A program made the translations under genes and the position numbers. From Brevibacterium mcbrellneri ATCC 49030 (GTDB lineage: Bacteria > Actinomycetota > Actinomycetes > Actinomycetales > Brevibacteriaceae), in contig NZ_ADNU01000036.1 in assembly GCF_000178455.1 (NCBI RefSeq), forward strand, positions 1 through 54,754: 54,754 nucleotides of DNA, in the 5' to 3' direction. The stretch's first letter is position 1. Every line of letters begins with the position of its first letter. A model generated the notes under the pieces. That model had not been told where the DNA came from. It did no database searches and was given only the letters and a program-made list of their open reading frames with translations. Positions 33,648-45,994 of the stretch are shown here, one piece after another.

Positions 33648-35270
33648 TTAACCGAAGATCGCCCGAAGAACCAAGACGCCTACCGCGCCTACCGCGGCTG
33701 CGGCAGGAACCGTGATGACCCATGCGAGCGCGATTGGTTTCATGAGGTTCCAGTTCGCCGCCTTGTTCACAATTCCCACACCCAGAACTGCACCAATGAG
33801 GATGTGAGTCGAGGACACTGGCAGACCCAAGACGGAAGCCAGCATGACAACACCGGCGGCTGCGAGCTCTGCGGTGAAGCCGGACGCTGGGTGCATTTCG
33901 GTGAGTCCTGAACCAACTGTCTTGATGACGAATCGGCCAATGAACCACAGTCCTGCGACCAGAGCCACGCCGGCGGTGACCATCACGGCGGCAGGCACAC
34001 CTGCTTCGTCGTTAATGCTGTTGGTTTTGAGCACGTCCAGAATTGCGGCGAATGGGCCAATCGCGTTTGCGATGTCATTTGAACCGTGGCTAAATGCGAA
34101 CGCTGAGGCCGTGAACACCTGCATCCAGCTGAACAAGAGGAACGTGGAACGTGACAGGTCTTGTTTTTTGAGCGTGCGAGCAAAAATGAACACCGCCATC
34201 CACACGGATGCCGCGATCATGCCCAAGATCAGGAAGTTACCCACCGAACCGATGTCCAAGTGCAAGTTTTTCAAACCCTTGAACAGCATCATTGAGCCAA
34301 TGACAACGGCACCGAAAGCAGCCAGCAAGGGAACCCATGTTTCGAGTGCCTTGTGAGCGTTGATCTCTTTTGCGCGCTCTTCAATGTGGTGAAGGTCGCG
34401 GTAGTAGTCGGATTCGAGCTCTTCCGGGTCGTAGTTGTCCCGCAAGTACACTTCAGCGTCACGCGCCATGGCGTTGGTGTATGAGATCTGTTGTAGTTCG
34501 TCTAAACGTTCGAATGCCTGCTTGTGTGTCGTGCGGAGTTCGGCACGTTCACGCTTAAGCTCGCGGAGTTTTTCGTCCATGCGTTCGTTGAACACCAGAA
34601 TGTGTTTCTTGATCTGGCTGAACATGAGCCATGCGACTACACCACCCAAAAGAGGGGACAGCACCCAGGACAAGACGATCTTGCCGATTTCTGACCACTG
34701 CACCATTGACCAACCGCCACTGCCGGTCACGAATCCCAGCGTCAAAGCTGCACCAACAATACCTCCCACGATGGAGTGGGTGGTGGACACAGGCCAACCC
34801 ATGCGGGTGGCCACCAAAAGCCACAGGGCTGCACCTAGAAGGGCTGACATCATGATGAACACGAAGTCCATGGGGGCAAGGTCGATCGCGTTCAAGTCCA
34901 CGATTCCTGAACGCACGGTTTCGGTGACTTCGCCACCGGCGAGAACGGCACCGCTGACTTCGAAGATCGCTGCGACAACGAGTGCCTGTTTCATGGACAG
35001 GGTTCCGGCGCCCACACTCGTTCCAAACGAGTTGGCAACGTCGTTACCACCGATGTTGAAGGCCATGAACAGACCAAAAACGATTGTGGTGATGAGCAGG
35101 ATGCGGTTGGCGCTGGGGTCGACATAACCAAAGGACCACAGGGTGAAAGACACCAAGGCGATCGCCATGAGCCCACCGAATGCGATGTGCCACCAACGGT
35201 CTGGCCCTAAGAAGCCGGACGTTTTGGGTGTAGCTGACGTGCCTGGCTTTTCGTCAAGAGATGCAGACAT
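33648..35270 (-). CDS. PiT-family inorganic phosphate transporter
   Basis: This 540-residue membrane protein imports phosphate with a cation. The two PiT signatures are visible: [20 protein letters not shown] near residue 65 and [19 protein letters not shown] near 395. Between them is a charged cytoplasmic domain rich in Glu and Arg (about 225-320, [21 protein letters not shown]), probably helical or coiled-coil. I chose ATG 35270 (AAGG upstream, [10 protein letters not shown]), although the frame is open to 35357. No PhoU-like partner is adjacent. Confidence 0.9.
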   Translation of the reverse strand: MSASLDEKPGTSATPKTSGFLGPDRWWHIAFGGLMAIALVSFTLWSFGYVDPSANRILLITTIVFGLFMAFNIGGNDVANSFGTSVGAGTLSMKQALVVAAIFEVSGAVLAGGEVTETVRSGIVDLNAIDLAPMDFVFIMMSALLGAALWLLVATRMGWPVSTTHSIVGGIVGAALTLGFVTGSGGWSMVQWSEIGKIVLSWVLSPLLGGVVAWLMFSQIKKHILVFNERMDEKLRELKRERAELRTTHKQAFERLDELQQISYTNAMARDAEVYLRDNYDPEELESDYYRDLHHIEERAKEINAHKALETWVPLLAAFGAVVIGSMMLFKGLKNLHLDIGSVGNFLILGMIAASVWMAVFIFARTLKKQDLSRSTFLLFSWMQVFTASAFAFSHGSNDIANAIGPFAAILDVLKTNSINDEAGVPAAVMVTAGVALVAGLWFIGRFVIKTVGSGLTEMHPASGFTAELAAAGVVMLASVLGLPVSSTHILIGAVLGVGIVNKAANWNLMKPIALAWVITVPAAAAVGAVGVLVLRAIFG

Positions 35271-35499
35271 AACAAACCTTTCGTCGTACGTACATATGGT
35301 GACGCTAACGGTTAACTTCAAAGGCAGGGATGCGTGAATTTTGAGTGACGAATGCATTTACTTTTGCGCGTTTGTTTAAGGTAGGTCTGCGAACGCTTAG
35401 CTACGTGAAACACAGCTCACTGTGACACGAGGGCATGAAACCACTGCCTTTGAGTGATAAAACAGAAGTCCCAGGGATCACTGTACGAAAGGAACGATC

Positions 35500-36321
35500 A
35501 TGACAGTCCCACAGCTGACGTTGAGCGACGGCAACACCATCCCACAGCTGGGGTTTGGTGTGTGGCAAATATCCACTGACGACATCGTTCCAGCGGTCAC
35601 CACGGCGTTGGAGACCGGATACAGGCACATCGATACTGCCGCGATTTACAAAAACGAAGAAGGCGTGGGACAGGCGATTGCCCAGAGCGGATTAAACCGT
35701 GAGGATCTCTTTGTCACCACGAAGCTGTGGAACAACCGCCACACTGATGCGCGTGCTGCTCTCGAAGAAAGTTTGACCAAGCTTGGTCTGGACTACGTTG
35801 ACCTGTACCTCATCCACTGGCCAGTTCCGGAACAGAATAGGCGTCTGGAAGCGTGGGCTGCCCTTGAACAGGCGCAGGCCGACGGGTTGGTGAAGTCGCT
35901 TGGTGTTTCCAACTTCCGCGAAAGTGATCTCTATGAACTGGCAAAACACGGTTCAGTTCGCCCGGTGGTCAACCAAATTGAGCTCCACCCCACGTTCACG
36001 CAGAAGGAACTGAGCGCGTACAACGCCACATACGGAGTGGTGACCCAAGCGTGGTCACCTCTGGGCAGGGCCCACGATTTAGAGAACCCCGCGATTGCTC
36101 AGATCGCTGAGCGCACCGGACGCACACCAGCTCAAGTGGTGTTGCGCTGGCACCTGCAAGCTGGCCGGATCGTGTTCCCCAAGTCCGTAACAGCGAGCCG
36201 GATCAAGGAAAACTTCCAGGTATTCGACTTTGCACTTTCCGATGTGGACATGGCCGCGATCAGCGCGCTCAACGCAGATAATCGGATCGGCCCTCACCCC
36301 ATGGATTTAGGCGCTGAGTGA
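35500..36321 (+). CDS. Aldo/keto reductase (2,5-diketo-D-gluconate reductase type)
   Basis: This 273-residue NADPH-dependent cytosolic reductase has the AKR tetrad: Asp in GYRHIDTAAIY, Tyr in that same motif, Lys in LFVTTKLW and His in LYLIHWP. SNF and KSVTASRIKENF are the cofactor-binding ends. The physiological carbonyl substrate is unknown. ATG 35500 follows GAAAGGA. It overlaps the small membrane protein gene by 4 nt. Confidence 0.92.
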   Translation: MTVPQLTLSDGNTIPQLGFGVWQISTDDIVPAVTTALETGYRHIDTAAIYKNEEGVGQAIAQSGLNREDLFVTTKLWNNRHTDARAALEESLTKLGLDYVDLYLIHWPVPEQNRRLEAWAALEQAQADGLVKSLGVSNFRESDLYELAKHGSVRPVVNQIELHPTFTQKELSAYNATYGVVTQAWSPLGRAHDLENPAIAQIAERTGRTPAQVVLRWHLQAGRIVFPKSVTASRIKENFQVFDFALSDVDMAAISALNADNRIGPHPMDLGAE

Positions 36322-36653
36322 CCATGGCAGAAGACTCGAGCGACAAGCACCACGAGGCTGAAACCAACGCTCACAATGCGCTGGGTATCGCAGCGTTTAT
36401 TGCGTCGATGTCCTCGTTACTTGGATTCGCGTTCATTGGCCCTATCGCGGGAATCATCATGGGTGGCATGGCGCGCAAACGTTCACGCGAAGACGGCCTG
36501 TCCGACAATAAGTTCGGTCGCTGGGGAGTGACCTGGGGAATCATTTTCCTCATCGTGAACGTGGTGGTCACGGCCGTGATCGTCGGAATCCTGATCATGT
36601 CTTTTGCCCAAGACCCGTATGGGGCTCCCGGCCCTAACGCTCCGGCCAACTGA
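36318..36653 (+). CDS. Small membrane protein, DUF4190-like
   Basis: This 111-residue protein has a charged N-terminus (EDSSDKHHEAE) and two to three membrane segments (about 22-50 with a Gly-rich FAFIGPIAGIIMGGMA, and 70-97). Actinobacterial DUF4190 proteins look alike, and the function is unknown. A GTG at 36318 overlaps the reductase stop, and an ATG at 36324 is equally possible. It is coupled to the aldo/keto reductase. A CCGAGGT word in reverse sits directly on its stop. Confidence 0.7.
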   Translation: MTMAEDSSDKHHEAETNAHNALGIAAFIASMSSLLGFAFIGPIAGIIMGGMARKRSREDGLSDNKFGRWGVTWGIIFLIVNVVVTAVIVGILIMSFAQDPYGAPGPNAPAN

Positions 36654-36691
36654 CCTCGGCTCCCGGTCGCTAGCCAACTCACCGCCAGCGT

Positions 36692-37147
36692 TTACATGAC
36701 GGTGGCAGCCACGGTGCCGGCCGCCTCGGCGATGGCGTCCGTGTGCGACTCCTCAACTTCGCCAGTAAACGCAACCGGTTGCGCAACCAACTTCCACCCC
36801 AAACCGGTGGTGATCGCCTCCATGGCGCGTTCTGCGCCGGTGGTGTCAAAGCCGCCGTGAATGAAGTAGCTGAAAGGGCGTCCCGAGGTGGGCTCCCGGA
36901 CATCGTTGTACGTCGTGTCGAAGAAGTGCTTGAGTGCCCCGGAAATATAACCGAAGTTCGCGGTGGTGCCCAGAATGTAGGCGTCGGCGGACAGGACATC
37001 CTCAGTCGTTGCCTCGAGTGCGGGTTTTTCAACGAGCGTGACGCCGTCGAGTTCAGGTAGCGTGAAAACATCGCGCACCGCTTGAGCGAGCTGCTCCACG
37101 CGCGGACTTGGCGAATGGTGGACGAACAACACTGTTGGTGTAGACAT
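36692..37147 (-). CDS. Flavodoxin-like NAD(P)H-dependent oxidoreductase
   Basis: This 151-residue flavodoxin-fold protein begins MSTPTVLFVHHSPSPRVEQLA (phosphate-binding loop for FMN) and has GTTANFGYISGALKHFFDTTY near residue 75, the isoalloxazine-side loop of the WrbA/NAD(P)H reductase group. It is somewhat shorter than WrbA. I chose ATG 37147, although the frame is open to 37333 into the sirtuin gene. It is divergent from the sirtuin. Confidence 0.8.
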   Translation of the reverse strand: MSTPTVLFVHHSPSPRVEQLAQAVRDVFTLPELDGVTLVEKPALEATTEDVLSADAYILGTTANFGYISGALKHFFDTTYNDVREPTSGRPFSYFIHGGFDTTGAERAMEAITTGLGWKLVAQPVAFTGEVEESHTDAIAEAAGTVAATVM

Positions 37148-37199
37148 AGAGCCACGGTACAACGGACGCGCTTGTTGTGCGCATGCGACAGGAGAACAC

Positions 37200-38054
37200 A
37201 TGGCCCGAATCAAGGACCCACTGGCGGGGCTCACCAGGCCAGACCCCAGCCACACGGATGAACAGATCGCTACCGTTTTGCACTCGATGCCGGCCAGCGA
37301 CTGGGTGGTGCTCACCGGGGCAGGGGTGTCCACGGATTCGGGGTTGCCTGACTATCGTGGCCCCAACTCTCCCAGGCGAACCCCCATGACAATCCAAGAT
37401 TTTCGCGCCTCGGCCAGCAACCGCAGGCACTACTGGGCCAGGTCGTTTTTGGGCTGGGAGACAATCCTGACCGCGCGCCCCGGACCCGCGCACTGCGAAC
37501 TTGCGCGCATAGCCCCGGGTGGGATCATCACGCAGAACGTGGACGGCTTGCACCAGGCTGCCGGCAGTGACGGCGTGATTGACCTGCACGGACGTTTGGA
37601 CCGCGTGATCTGTTTGCAGTGCGAAAACCTATTTGATCGTCAGTGGGTGCAAGACGAACTTCAGGCCCTCAACCCGGACTTTGCGGATCAGTTGGGGGTA
37701 CCAGCCGAGATGCTCGAAACCGCGCCCGATGGTGACGTGGCCGTTGACGACACACAAGATTTCACGGTTTTGCCGTGTCCCGTGTGCGGGGGCGATCTCA
37801 AACCCGATGTTGTGTTCTTTGGGGAGTCCGTTCCTGTGCAACGAAATCGGGAGGCGCACGCGCTAGCCGCCCGAGGTCGTGGCTTGGTGGTTTTGGGGAG
37901 TTCTCTGGCCGTGCTTTCTGGTCTGAGGTTCGTGAAGAATGCGTTTAAAGAAGACAAACCCATTGTGGTTGTCACCGATGGGCCTACACGTGGGGATGAA
38001 TTGGTGACGTATCGGTCAGTTTCACGGGTAAAAGACTTCCTCCCGCTGTGGTAA
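37200..38054 (+). CDS. NAD-dependent protein deacylase, Sir2 family
   Basis: This 284-residue sirtuin removes acyl groups from lysines using NAD. NAD-binding GAGVSTDSGLPDYRG starts at residue 40, TQNVDG is at 111-116, the catalytic His is 130 in DLHG, and the zinc cysteines are C138/C141 (CLQC) and C193/C196 (CPVC). VFFGESVP follows. ATG 37200 is preceded by AGGAGA. It may reverse acetylation, including that of acyl-CoA synthetases such as the one at 16182, but that link is only inference. The CCGAGGT word at 37871 encodes ARGRG with CGA. Confidence 0.92.
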   Translation: MARIKDPLAGLTRPDPSHTDEQIATVLHSMPASDWVVLTGAGVSTDSGLPDYRGPNSPRRTPMTIQDFRASASNRRHYWARSFLGWETILTARPGPAHCELARIAPGGIITQNVDGLHQAAGSDGVIDLHGRLDRVICLQCENLFDRQWVQDELQALNPDFADQLGVPAEMLETAPDGDVAVDDTQDFTVLPCPVCGGDLKPDVVFFGESVPVQRNREAHALAARGRGLVVLGSSLAVLSGLRFVKNAFKEDKPIVVVTDGPTRGDELVTYRSVSRVKDFLPLW

Positions 38055-38071
38055 ACCTCTAGGCTTGAAAC

Positions 38072-38680
38072 ATGACGAACTTTGCTCGCGCAGAACGCTT
38101 GTCAGTCGCTGCTCTTCTACGTGAAGTTGGCCCCGATGCCCCCACCCTGTGTGAAGGGTGGACCACTCTGGATCTCGCGGTTCACTTGGTGATCCGCGAC
38201 CGTTATCCCGCAGCGTTGCCGGCCAACGCGAGTGGCAAAGCGGGCAAGGTCGAGTTTTTCGCGAAGCGCACTGCCGCACGCGAAGCAGAGCTGAAGGATC
38301 TTCCGTGGGACAAGCTGGTGGGCATGGTTGCTGCCGGGCCAGGGGTTCTTTCTCCTATGGGGTGGACTCCGGTGGATGTGTTGACGAACACCGGCGAGTT
38401 CTATGTGCACCACGAGGATATTCGTCGAGCACGCAAGGGCTGGGAGCCACGCAACATTCTTCCCGAATTTGAAGCCCAGTTATGGAACGTGTGCAAACCA
38501 CTGGCGCACTCACCCAGTGTTCGAAAGGATGGCCCGCTCATTGTGCGCGCTCCTGGGCACGGGGAACTCCACGTGGGCAACACTGACGACGGTGCGGCGG
38601 TGCTGGAAGGTAAGCCGTCTGAACTTGTTTTGTTTTTGTTTGGGCGCAGGGACCACGCGCAGGTTTCGTTGCGTTCGTAA
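38072..38680 (+). CDS. Mycothiol-type DinB-like protein (TIGR03085 family)
   Basis: This 202-residue four-helix metal-binding protein of an actinobacterial family begins MTNFARAERLSVAALLREVGPDAPTLCEGWTTLDLAVHLV. The CEGW and VHL segments and the later YVHHEDIRR hold the likely metal ligands (His53-type, HHED). Relatives are maleylpyruvate isomerase-like, mycothiol-dependent proteins, and the exact reaction is unknown. TAGGCT ends 6 nt before the ATG with no ribosome site, so it is probably leaderless, although only 17 nt separate it from the sirtuin. Confidence 0.8.
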   Translation: MTNFARAERLSVAALLREVGPDAPTLCEGWTTLDLAVHLVIRDRYPAALPANASGKAGKVEFFAKRTAAREAELKDLPWDKLVGMVAAGPGVLSPMGWTPVDVLTNTGEFYVHHEDIRRARKGWEPRNILPEFEAQLWNVCKPLAHSPSVRKDGPLIVRAPGHGELHVGNTDDGAAVLEGKPSELVLFLFGRRDHAQVSLRS

Positions 38681-38727
38681 GGTTTTCGTCGCCGGTCTGT
38701 GGGCGGGTTTTAGCCCGAGGTGTCAGG

Positions 38728-38970
38728 CTAGTGTGACTTCCCGTCGGTTCCGCGTGTGTCGGGTGGGAGGTCTGCGCGCGGGTCGTTAGGTAGAAGATGT
38801 TCGGAACCTTCTTGTTGCCTGCGCATCTCTTCTTCACGCTTGACCATTTTTGCCCCAATATAAGAATCTGGCCGGTTCATGGTGCGGTGAATGAGGTACC
38901 AGCCACCAAAAAAGGCGGTAATGAAGCAGGCCGCCACAATGATGATTGCAAGCATGTGAGGCTCGTCCAC
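38728..38970 (-). CDS. Small single-pass membrane protein, unknown function
   Basis: This 80-residue protein has one membrane helix (about 6-27, LAIIIVAACFITAFFGGWYLI) and then a charged cytoplasmic tail (REEEMRRQQEGSEHLL...PRADLPPDTRG). The GTG start at 38970 has AGGAGA upstream. I do not recognise the family. It is divergent from dnaX and convergent with the DinB-like gene. Confidence 0.6.
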   Translation of the reverse strand: MDEPHMLAIIIVAACFITAFFGGWYLIHRTMNRPDSYIGAKMVKREEEMRRQQEGSEHLLPNDPRADLPPDTRGTDGKSH

Positions 38971-39109
38971 AGTCTCTCCTTATTTGGGGGTTCTTCGGGG
39001 ATAGATGCCCGAGGTGTTTCGCTGATGGACATCATACGCTCCCACTTTTTGCGCAGTGTGAGGGGTCGTGAACTCCACTGTGTCAGTGGGTGGCATTAGG
39101 GTAGTACAT

Positions 39110-41794
39110 GTGTCTACCGCTCTTTACCGCCGCTACCGGCCCGATACGTTCGCTGACGTTATCGGCCAAGACCATGTCACTGGTCCGCTGAAAGCTGCCC
39201 TCGACAACGGGAGGGTCAACCACGCGTACCTCTTTTCTGGTCCGCGCGGTTGCGGAAAAACCACCTCGGCCAGAATCCTCGCTAGGTGCCTCAACTGCGA
39301 ACAGGGCCCCACTTCCACGCCGTGCGGGCAGTGCGCTTCGTGCCGTGACTTGGCCACGGGAGGGCCGGGATCTCTGGATGTTGTAGAGATTGACGCTGCT
39401 AGTCACAACGGTGTTGACGACGCGCGTGATCTGCGTGAACGTGCGGTGTATGCGCCTGCGCGTGACAGGTTCAAAGTTTTCATTTTGGACGAAGCTCACA
39501 TGGTCACGCCGCAGGGGTTCAACGCGCTTCTGAAACTGGTGGAGGAACCACCCCCGCACGTGAAGTTTGTCTTTGCGACCACTGAACCGGAAAAGGTCAT
39601 TGGGACCATCCGTTCGCGCACCCACCATTACCCGTTCCGGTTAGTGCCACCAGACATCCTCACGGCATATTTGACCGAACTGTGCCAGCGCGAAAACGTT
39701 GCGATCGGTAAAGGTGTTTTGCCGTTAGTTGTAAGGGCAGGCGGGGGATCGGTCCGTGACACCCTTTCTGTTTTGGATCAGCTCATGGCCGGTGCGGGAC
39801 CTGACGGTCTTGACTACACAACGGCTGTTGCCTTGTTGGGGTACACGCCGGATTCACTGTTAGGTGACATCGTTGACGCGTTCAGCGCAGGCGACGGTGC
39901 CGCTGTGTTTCGGGTTGTTGACCGGGTGATCGAGTCGGGTCAGGATCCTCGCCGTTTTGTTGAAGACCTGCTCGAACGGTTCCGGGACCTCATTGTGGTG
40001 GGTACGGCCCCCAACCAAGCGCGTGCGTTTTTGCCAGAAGCTCCTGATGACCTTCTTGAACGGCTCATCACCCAGTCGCAACAGTACGGGGCGGCCGAGC
40101 TTTCACGCGCTGCGGACATGCTCAACGAAGGTTTGAGCGAAATGTCCGGTGCAACGTCCCCACGCCTGCAGCTCGAACTCATGTGTGCACGGGTTCTGCT
40201 GCCGTCGGTGGAATCGTCCAGGCGGGCCGTTGTGTCTCGCGTTGAGCGTTTGGAACGCAGGGTGGGAATGTCGCCTACCGGACGTGCCAGCAATGTGCCC
40301 GCGGCTCCGCAAACTGACGCTGGTGAAGCGCCGACGACTGAGCAGGCGCCCGAGGCGGTGCAGACTCCCGCTCCTACCCCGTCACCGGCGGTTCCTCAGC
40401 CGGGAGGGCAGCAAGGCGCACAGTCAAAGGGGAATGCTCAAAAGCCGCAGGCCGATCTCGATTCAATCGCAGATTTCGCGTTCGCCGCTGAAGAACTCGC
40501 AACAGCCGATCAACAGGCAGAATCTCAGAGTCAGCCGGAAGCACAACCGCAGCCTGATTCGCACGTGCAGCGCGACCGGGAACCACAGCGTCAGCGGGAA
40601 GTACAGCAACGGCCGGAGCCCCAGCGTCAGCGGGAAGCACCTCGGCGGGAAGAACCCCCGATGCAGCGTCAGCCAGAGTCCCAGCGCCAGCCGGAACCAC
40701 AGAGCCAGCAGGAACCACAAGCAAGTTCGGGCAACAACGAAATCGATGCGATCCGTAGGAGTTGGCCACACATCCTCGATGCGCTCACCGGAAAGAGCCG
40801 GTTGGTGCGCGCGATTCTTTCTGGAAATGCGGTTCCGCAGGCGTTTCGCGACGGTGTGCTCGTGCTTGGATTCAACAACCAGTGGTCCGTGGCAAGCTTT
40901 GACCGGCCTGGAAACAGCGAGAAACTCGCGCAAGCGATCAACGAGGTGTTGGGAATCCGGGCCAATGTGGTGATCGGCGATGTAGGAGTCGACACCGACG
41001 TACGCTCACACCAGGCTGAACCCGCGCCACGTCAGCACGATTTCTCGCCGCGCCAGCATGATTCATCGTCGCAGAACTCACCGCACCAGGGACGGCAACG
41101 CCCAACCCAAGAAGAAGTCGATGCGGTCGTAGGACCTCGGGCCGTTGACCAAGCGCCCGTGGACCGCGAAAAATACTGGAACTTGGACGCAGACACTCCC
41201 GCTAACCGCAACCGAGAATCCTCCGACTCACAGGAGGAAGACCATACCGGTGGAACAGGTCATGAACACCCTGACGCCACAGAAACTCAACATAAACCTG
41301 AAGAACCGGCGTCGTACAGCGGGTATAACGAGCCTGGCACCTCGGCGGGGCAAGGAGCCGTTGAAGTGCCACAGGTCGTGGTCCCACCCCCAGTAGAAGA
41401 ACCCGAAGACATTGACGACGTCCTCGGAGCCTACGCCGACCCCAACTTGGGATACGACGAACCCGCAACCACACACCAAAGCGCCCCCAAGCAGGAACCC
41501 GGTGACGAACCGTGGGCAGAACTACGCACACGCGGTGCACGTACTACCCCGAACCCGGCGACCACCTCGGACGCGGAGCCTGCTGCCGGGCAACCAGACA
41601 GCGCAGAATCCGAAGACACAGCGGCCACTGGTTCGCAGGGAGCTGAACAACCTAACGCTGACGGCCCTGACATCAGCAACTACGACGACTACGACACCGA
41701 AAGCGACCCAGAAATCACAGAGAGCCGCGACATCGGGGCACCCGTGTTCTTAAGAATTATCGGTGGCGAGATCTTGGAGGAAGTTGACGAATGA
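39110..41794 (+). CDS. dnaX: DNA polymerase III gamma/tau subunit
   Basis: This 894-residue clamp-loader ATPase has Walker [10 protein letters not shown] (44-52), a four-Cys zinc module (C63, C72, C75, C78), DEAH (127-130) and the SRTHHYPFR sensor region. AAA+ and collar domains end near 380. The rest is unusual: Pro/Gln/Glu-rich sequence (about 400-545, [16 protein letters not shown] repeats), a folded tau-like segment (about 550-630, [12 protein letters not shown]..., VLGFNNQW), then more than 250 acidic, disordered residues. A GTG at 39110, 7 nt after TAGGGT, suggests a leaderless start, although the frame is open from 39068. It overlaps recR by 4 nt. Confidence 0.93.
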   Translation: MSTALYRRYRPDTFADVIGQDHVTGPLKAALDNGRVNHAYLFSGPRGCGKTTSARILARCLNCEQGPTSTPCGQCASCRDLATGGPGSLDVVEIDAASHNGVDDARDLRERAVYAPARDRFKVFILDEAHMVTPQGFNALLKLVEEPPPHVKFVFATTEPEKVIGTIRSRTHHYPFRLVPPDILTAYLTELCQRENVAIGKGVLPLVVRAGGGSVRDTLSVLDQLMAGAGPDGLDYTTAVALLGYTPDSLLGDIVDAFSAGDGAAVFRVVDRVIESGQDPRRFVEDLLERFRDLIVVGTAPNQARAFLPEAPDDLLERLITQSQQYGAAELSRAADMLNEGLSEMSGATSPRLQLELMCARVLLPSVESSRRAVVSRVERLERRVGMSPTGRASNVPAAPQTDAGEAPTTEQAPEAVQTPAPTPSPAVPQPGGQQGAQSKGNAQKPQADLDSIADFAFAAEELATADQQAESQSQPEAQPQPDSHVQRDREPQRQREVQQRPEPQRQREAPRREEPPMQRQPESQRQPEPQSQQEPQASSGNNEIDAIRRSWPHILDALTGKSRLVRAILSGNAVPQAFRDGVLVLGFNNQWSVASFDRPGNSEKLAQAINEVLGIRANVVIGDVGVDTDVRSHQAEPAPRQHDFSPRQHDSSSQNSPHQGRQRPTQEEVDAVVGPRAVDQAPVDREKYWNLDADTPANRNRESSDSQEEDHTGGTGHEHPDATETQHKPEEPASYSGYNEPGTSAGQGAVEVPQVVVPPPVEEPEDIDDVLGAYADPNLGYDEPATTHQSAPKQEPGDEPWAELRTRGARTTPNPATTSDAEPAAGQPDSAESEDTAATGSQGAEQPNADGPDISNYDDYDTESDPEITESRDIGAPVFLRIIGGEILEEVDE

Positions 41795-42405
41795 GTGCCA
41801 TCTACGACGGTGCCCTCGCCGACCTCGTCGACGAACTGGGAAAACTACCAGGAATCGGACCAAAATCCGCGCAACGCCTGGCCTTCCACATCCTGCAGTC
41901 ACCCGCTCAGCAGGTCGAACAACTCGCTAGCGCACTCACTGAAGTCAAACGGCGCGTCAACTTCTGTGAAATCTGCGGCAACGTAGCTGAAGGTGAGAAA
42001 TGTGCAATCTGCCAAGACACGCGCCGCGACCAAAGCGTGATTTGCGTGGTGGAAGAAGCAAAGGACGTCGTCGCAATTGAACGTACCCGCGAATACCGCG
42101 GGCTGTACCACGTGTTAGGCGGGGCCATCGACCCCATGGCGGGAATTGGCCCCGACCAACTCCGCATTAAACAGCTGCTCACCCGGCTCCAAACCGGCGA
42201 CGTCAAAGAGTGCGTGATCGCAACCGATCCCAACCTCGAAGGCGAAGCGACCGCGACATATGTGATCCGCCTGCTCTCCACCGTAGGCGTCAACGTCTCC
42301 AAACTGGCCAGCGGACTTCCGGTAGGCGGCGATCTCGAGTACGCCGATGAAGTGACCCTGGGCCGGGCCTTCCAAGGGCGCACGCAAGTACACACAAGCG
42401 AATAA
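41791..42405 (+). CDS. recR: Recombination protein RecR
   Basis: This 204-residue recombination mediator for gap repair works with RecF and RecO. It has an N-terminal helix-hairpin-helix ([11 protein letters not shown], 19-29), a zinc finger C59-C62-C71-C74, and a Toprim domain from about 82 ([16 protein letters not shown]). Its start overlaps the dnaX stop (ATGA). The small YbaB-like gene that often sits between dnaX and recR is missing. Confidence 0.96.
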   Translation: MSAIYDGALADLVDELGKLPGIGPKSAQRLAFHILQSPAQQVEQLASALTEVKRRVNFCEICGNVAEGEKCAICQDTRRDQSVICVVEEAKDVVAIERTREYRGLYHVLGGAIDPMAGIGPDQLRIKQLLTRLQTGDVKECVIATDPNLEGEATATYVIRLLSTVGVNVSKLASGLPVGGDLEYADEVTLGRAFQGRTQVHTSE

Positions 42406-42479
42406 CTGGGGCTACCACCTCGGGCAACGTCACGCATCTCACGTGTGACACGAACGCATCCGGCACGCACGCGTTCCTC

Positions 42480-42485
42480 TACAAT
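42480..42485 (+). promoter_or_regulatory. Probable -10 element of the lysC-asd operon
   Basis: TACAAT lies 45 nt before the lysC start in the 125-nt gap after recR. No good -35 element is present at the usual distance. Confidence 0.45.
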
Positions 42486-42530
42486 GGAGCCATTGCGCAA
42501 GCGTCGTCCTATTACACAGAAAGAACAAGT

Positions 42531-44857
<2,327 letters not shown>

Positions 44858-44891
44858 AGCCTCACGCATAGAGAAATGCTTATATAACTAT

Positions 44892-44919
44892 TTGTCAATA
44901 AATGTGATGCGCAGATACT
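44892..44919 (+). promoter_or_regulatory. Promoter of the metal ABC transporter operon
   Basis: TTGTCA (44892-44897) and GATACT (44914-44919) are separated by 16 nt, with the ATG 35 nt further. The surrounding AT-rich sequence has no obvious Zur-type palindrome. Confidence 0.55.
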
Positions 44920-44953
44920 TTCTGGTTGTTTCGTTTAGCTAGAAAGGTCTTCT

Positions 44954-45994
44954 ATGAAGTCGCTTCGCATCGCTTCAGTTGCCGTTTGTGCAGCTGGTGC
45001 CCTCGTTTTGTCCGCGTGCGGATCTCAGTCTGGCGATTCCGGTGGTGACAAGCTCAACGTGGTGACATCGACCAACGTCTACGCAGACATTGCTCAAACG
45101 GTTGGCGGTGACGCTGTAGATGTCACGCCGATTATTGACGACGCGTCGAAGGACCCTCACTCCTATGAGGCGACCACAGAAGACCAGCTGAAACTGTCCA
45201 AAGCTGACGTGGTTGTGCAAAACGGTGGTGGTTACGACGCTTTCATGACCACGCTGTTGGAGGCTTCTGACTCCGAGCCCGAGGTGGTTGACGCCGTTTC
45301 GGTTTCCGGTCTCCCAGGTTCGGCAGGATTGAGCAACGAACCCCACGGCCACGAGGGCCATGATCACGGCGAAGAGGGCCATGAAGGCCACGACCATGGC
45401 GAAGAAGGCCACGAAGGTCATGACCACGAGCATGGCGAAGAAGACCACGACCATGAAGGCCACGACCACGGTGCGTTTAACGAGCACGTGTGGTACTCCG
45501 TGCCTACCATGATCAAACTGGTTGACGAAGTCGCCGAAACCATGAGCGAGAAGTCGCCTGAGCACAAAGACGAGTTCACAAAGAACGCTGACGACTTGCG
45601 TGGCAAGCTTGAAGAGCTGAACAAGAAAATCACTGACGCTCAGTCACAGAACAAAGGCAAAAAGGCGGCCGCAACTGAGCCAGTCCCACTGTGGCTGTTT
45701 GAAGACATGGGGCTCGAACCAGTGACCCCGCCAGAGTTCTTGTCGGCGATTGAAGAAGGTAACGACGCGCCTCCTCTGGTGTTCAAAAAAGCTCAAGACC
45801 AGCTGAAGAACAAAGAAGTTGCCATCCTTGGCTACAACACGCAGGCAACGAACGAACAGGCCGAATCTCTGAAGAAGGCAGCGGACGACGCCGGCATTCC
45901 TGTCGTGGACATGGCAGAAACCATGCCCAAAGATTCCAACTATGTCGACTGGATTTCTGGCTACGTCGATGAAGTAAACAGTGCCCTCAAATAA
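44954..45994 (+). CDS. Zinc-type ABC transporter substrate-binding lipoprotein
   Basis: The protein has 346 residues. Lipobox LVLSAC ends the signal near Cys21, and the family start KLNVVTSTNVYADIAQTVGG follows. A His-rich loop at residues 131-172 (GHEGHDHGEE-type repeats) has about 15 His in some 42 residues and is followed by NEHVWYS with a metal-ligand His. ZnuA-type zinc proteins carry such loops. Manganese proteins usually do not, so zinc is the best guess. The start is ATG 44954 after AGAAAGG. It is the first gene of a three-gene operon. Confidence 0.88.
   Translation: MKSLRIASVAVCAAGALVLSACGSQSGDSGGDKLNVVTSTNVYADIAQTVGGDAVDVTPIIDDASKDPHSYEATTEDQLKLSKADVVVQNGGGYDAFMTTLLEASDSEPEVVDAVSVSGLPGSAGLSNEPHGHEGHDHGEEGHEGHDHGEEGHEGHDHEHGEEDHDHEGHDHGAFNEHVWYSVPTMIKLVDEVAETMSEKSPEHKDEFTKNADDLRGKLEELNKKITDAQSQNKGKKAAATEPVPLWLFEDMGLEPVTPPEFLSAIEEGNDAPPLVFKKAQDQLKNKEVAILGYNTQATNEQAESLKKAADDAGIPVVDMAETMPKDSNYVDWISGYVDEVNSALK

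Noticed and set aside
35400..35430. Crp-like site before the aldo/keto reductase (GTGA and TCAC half sites)
   Set aside because: The half sites are 8 nt apart instead of 6 and the outer bases do not match.
45340..45472. CRISPR-like or minisatellite array
   Set aside because: The repeat is coding (His-rich loop), without spacers.
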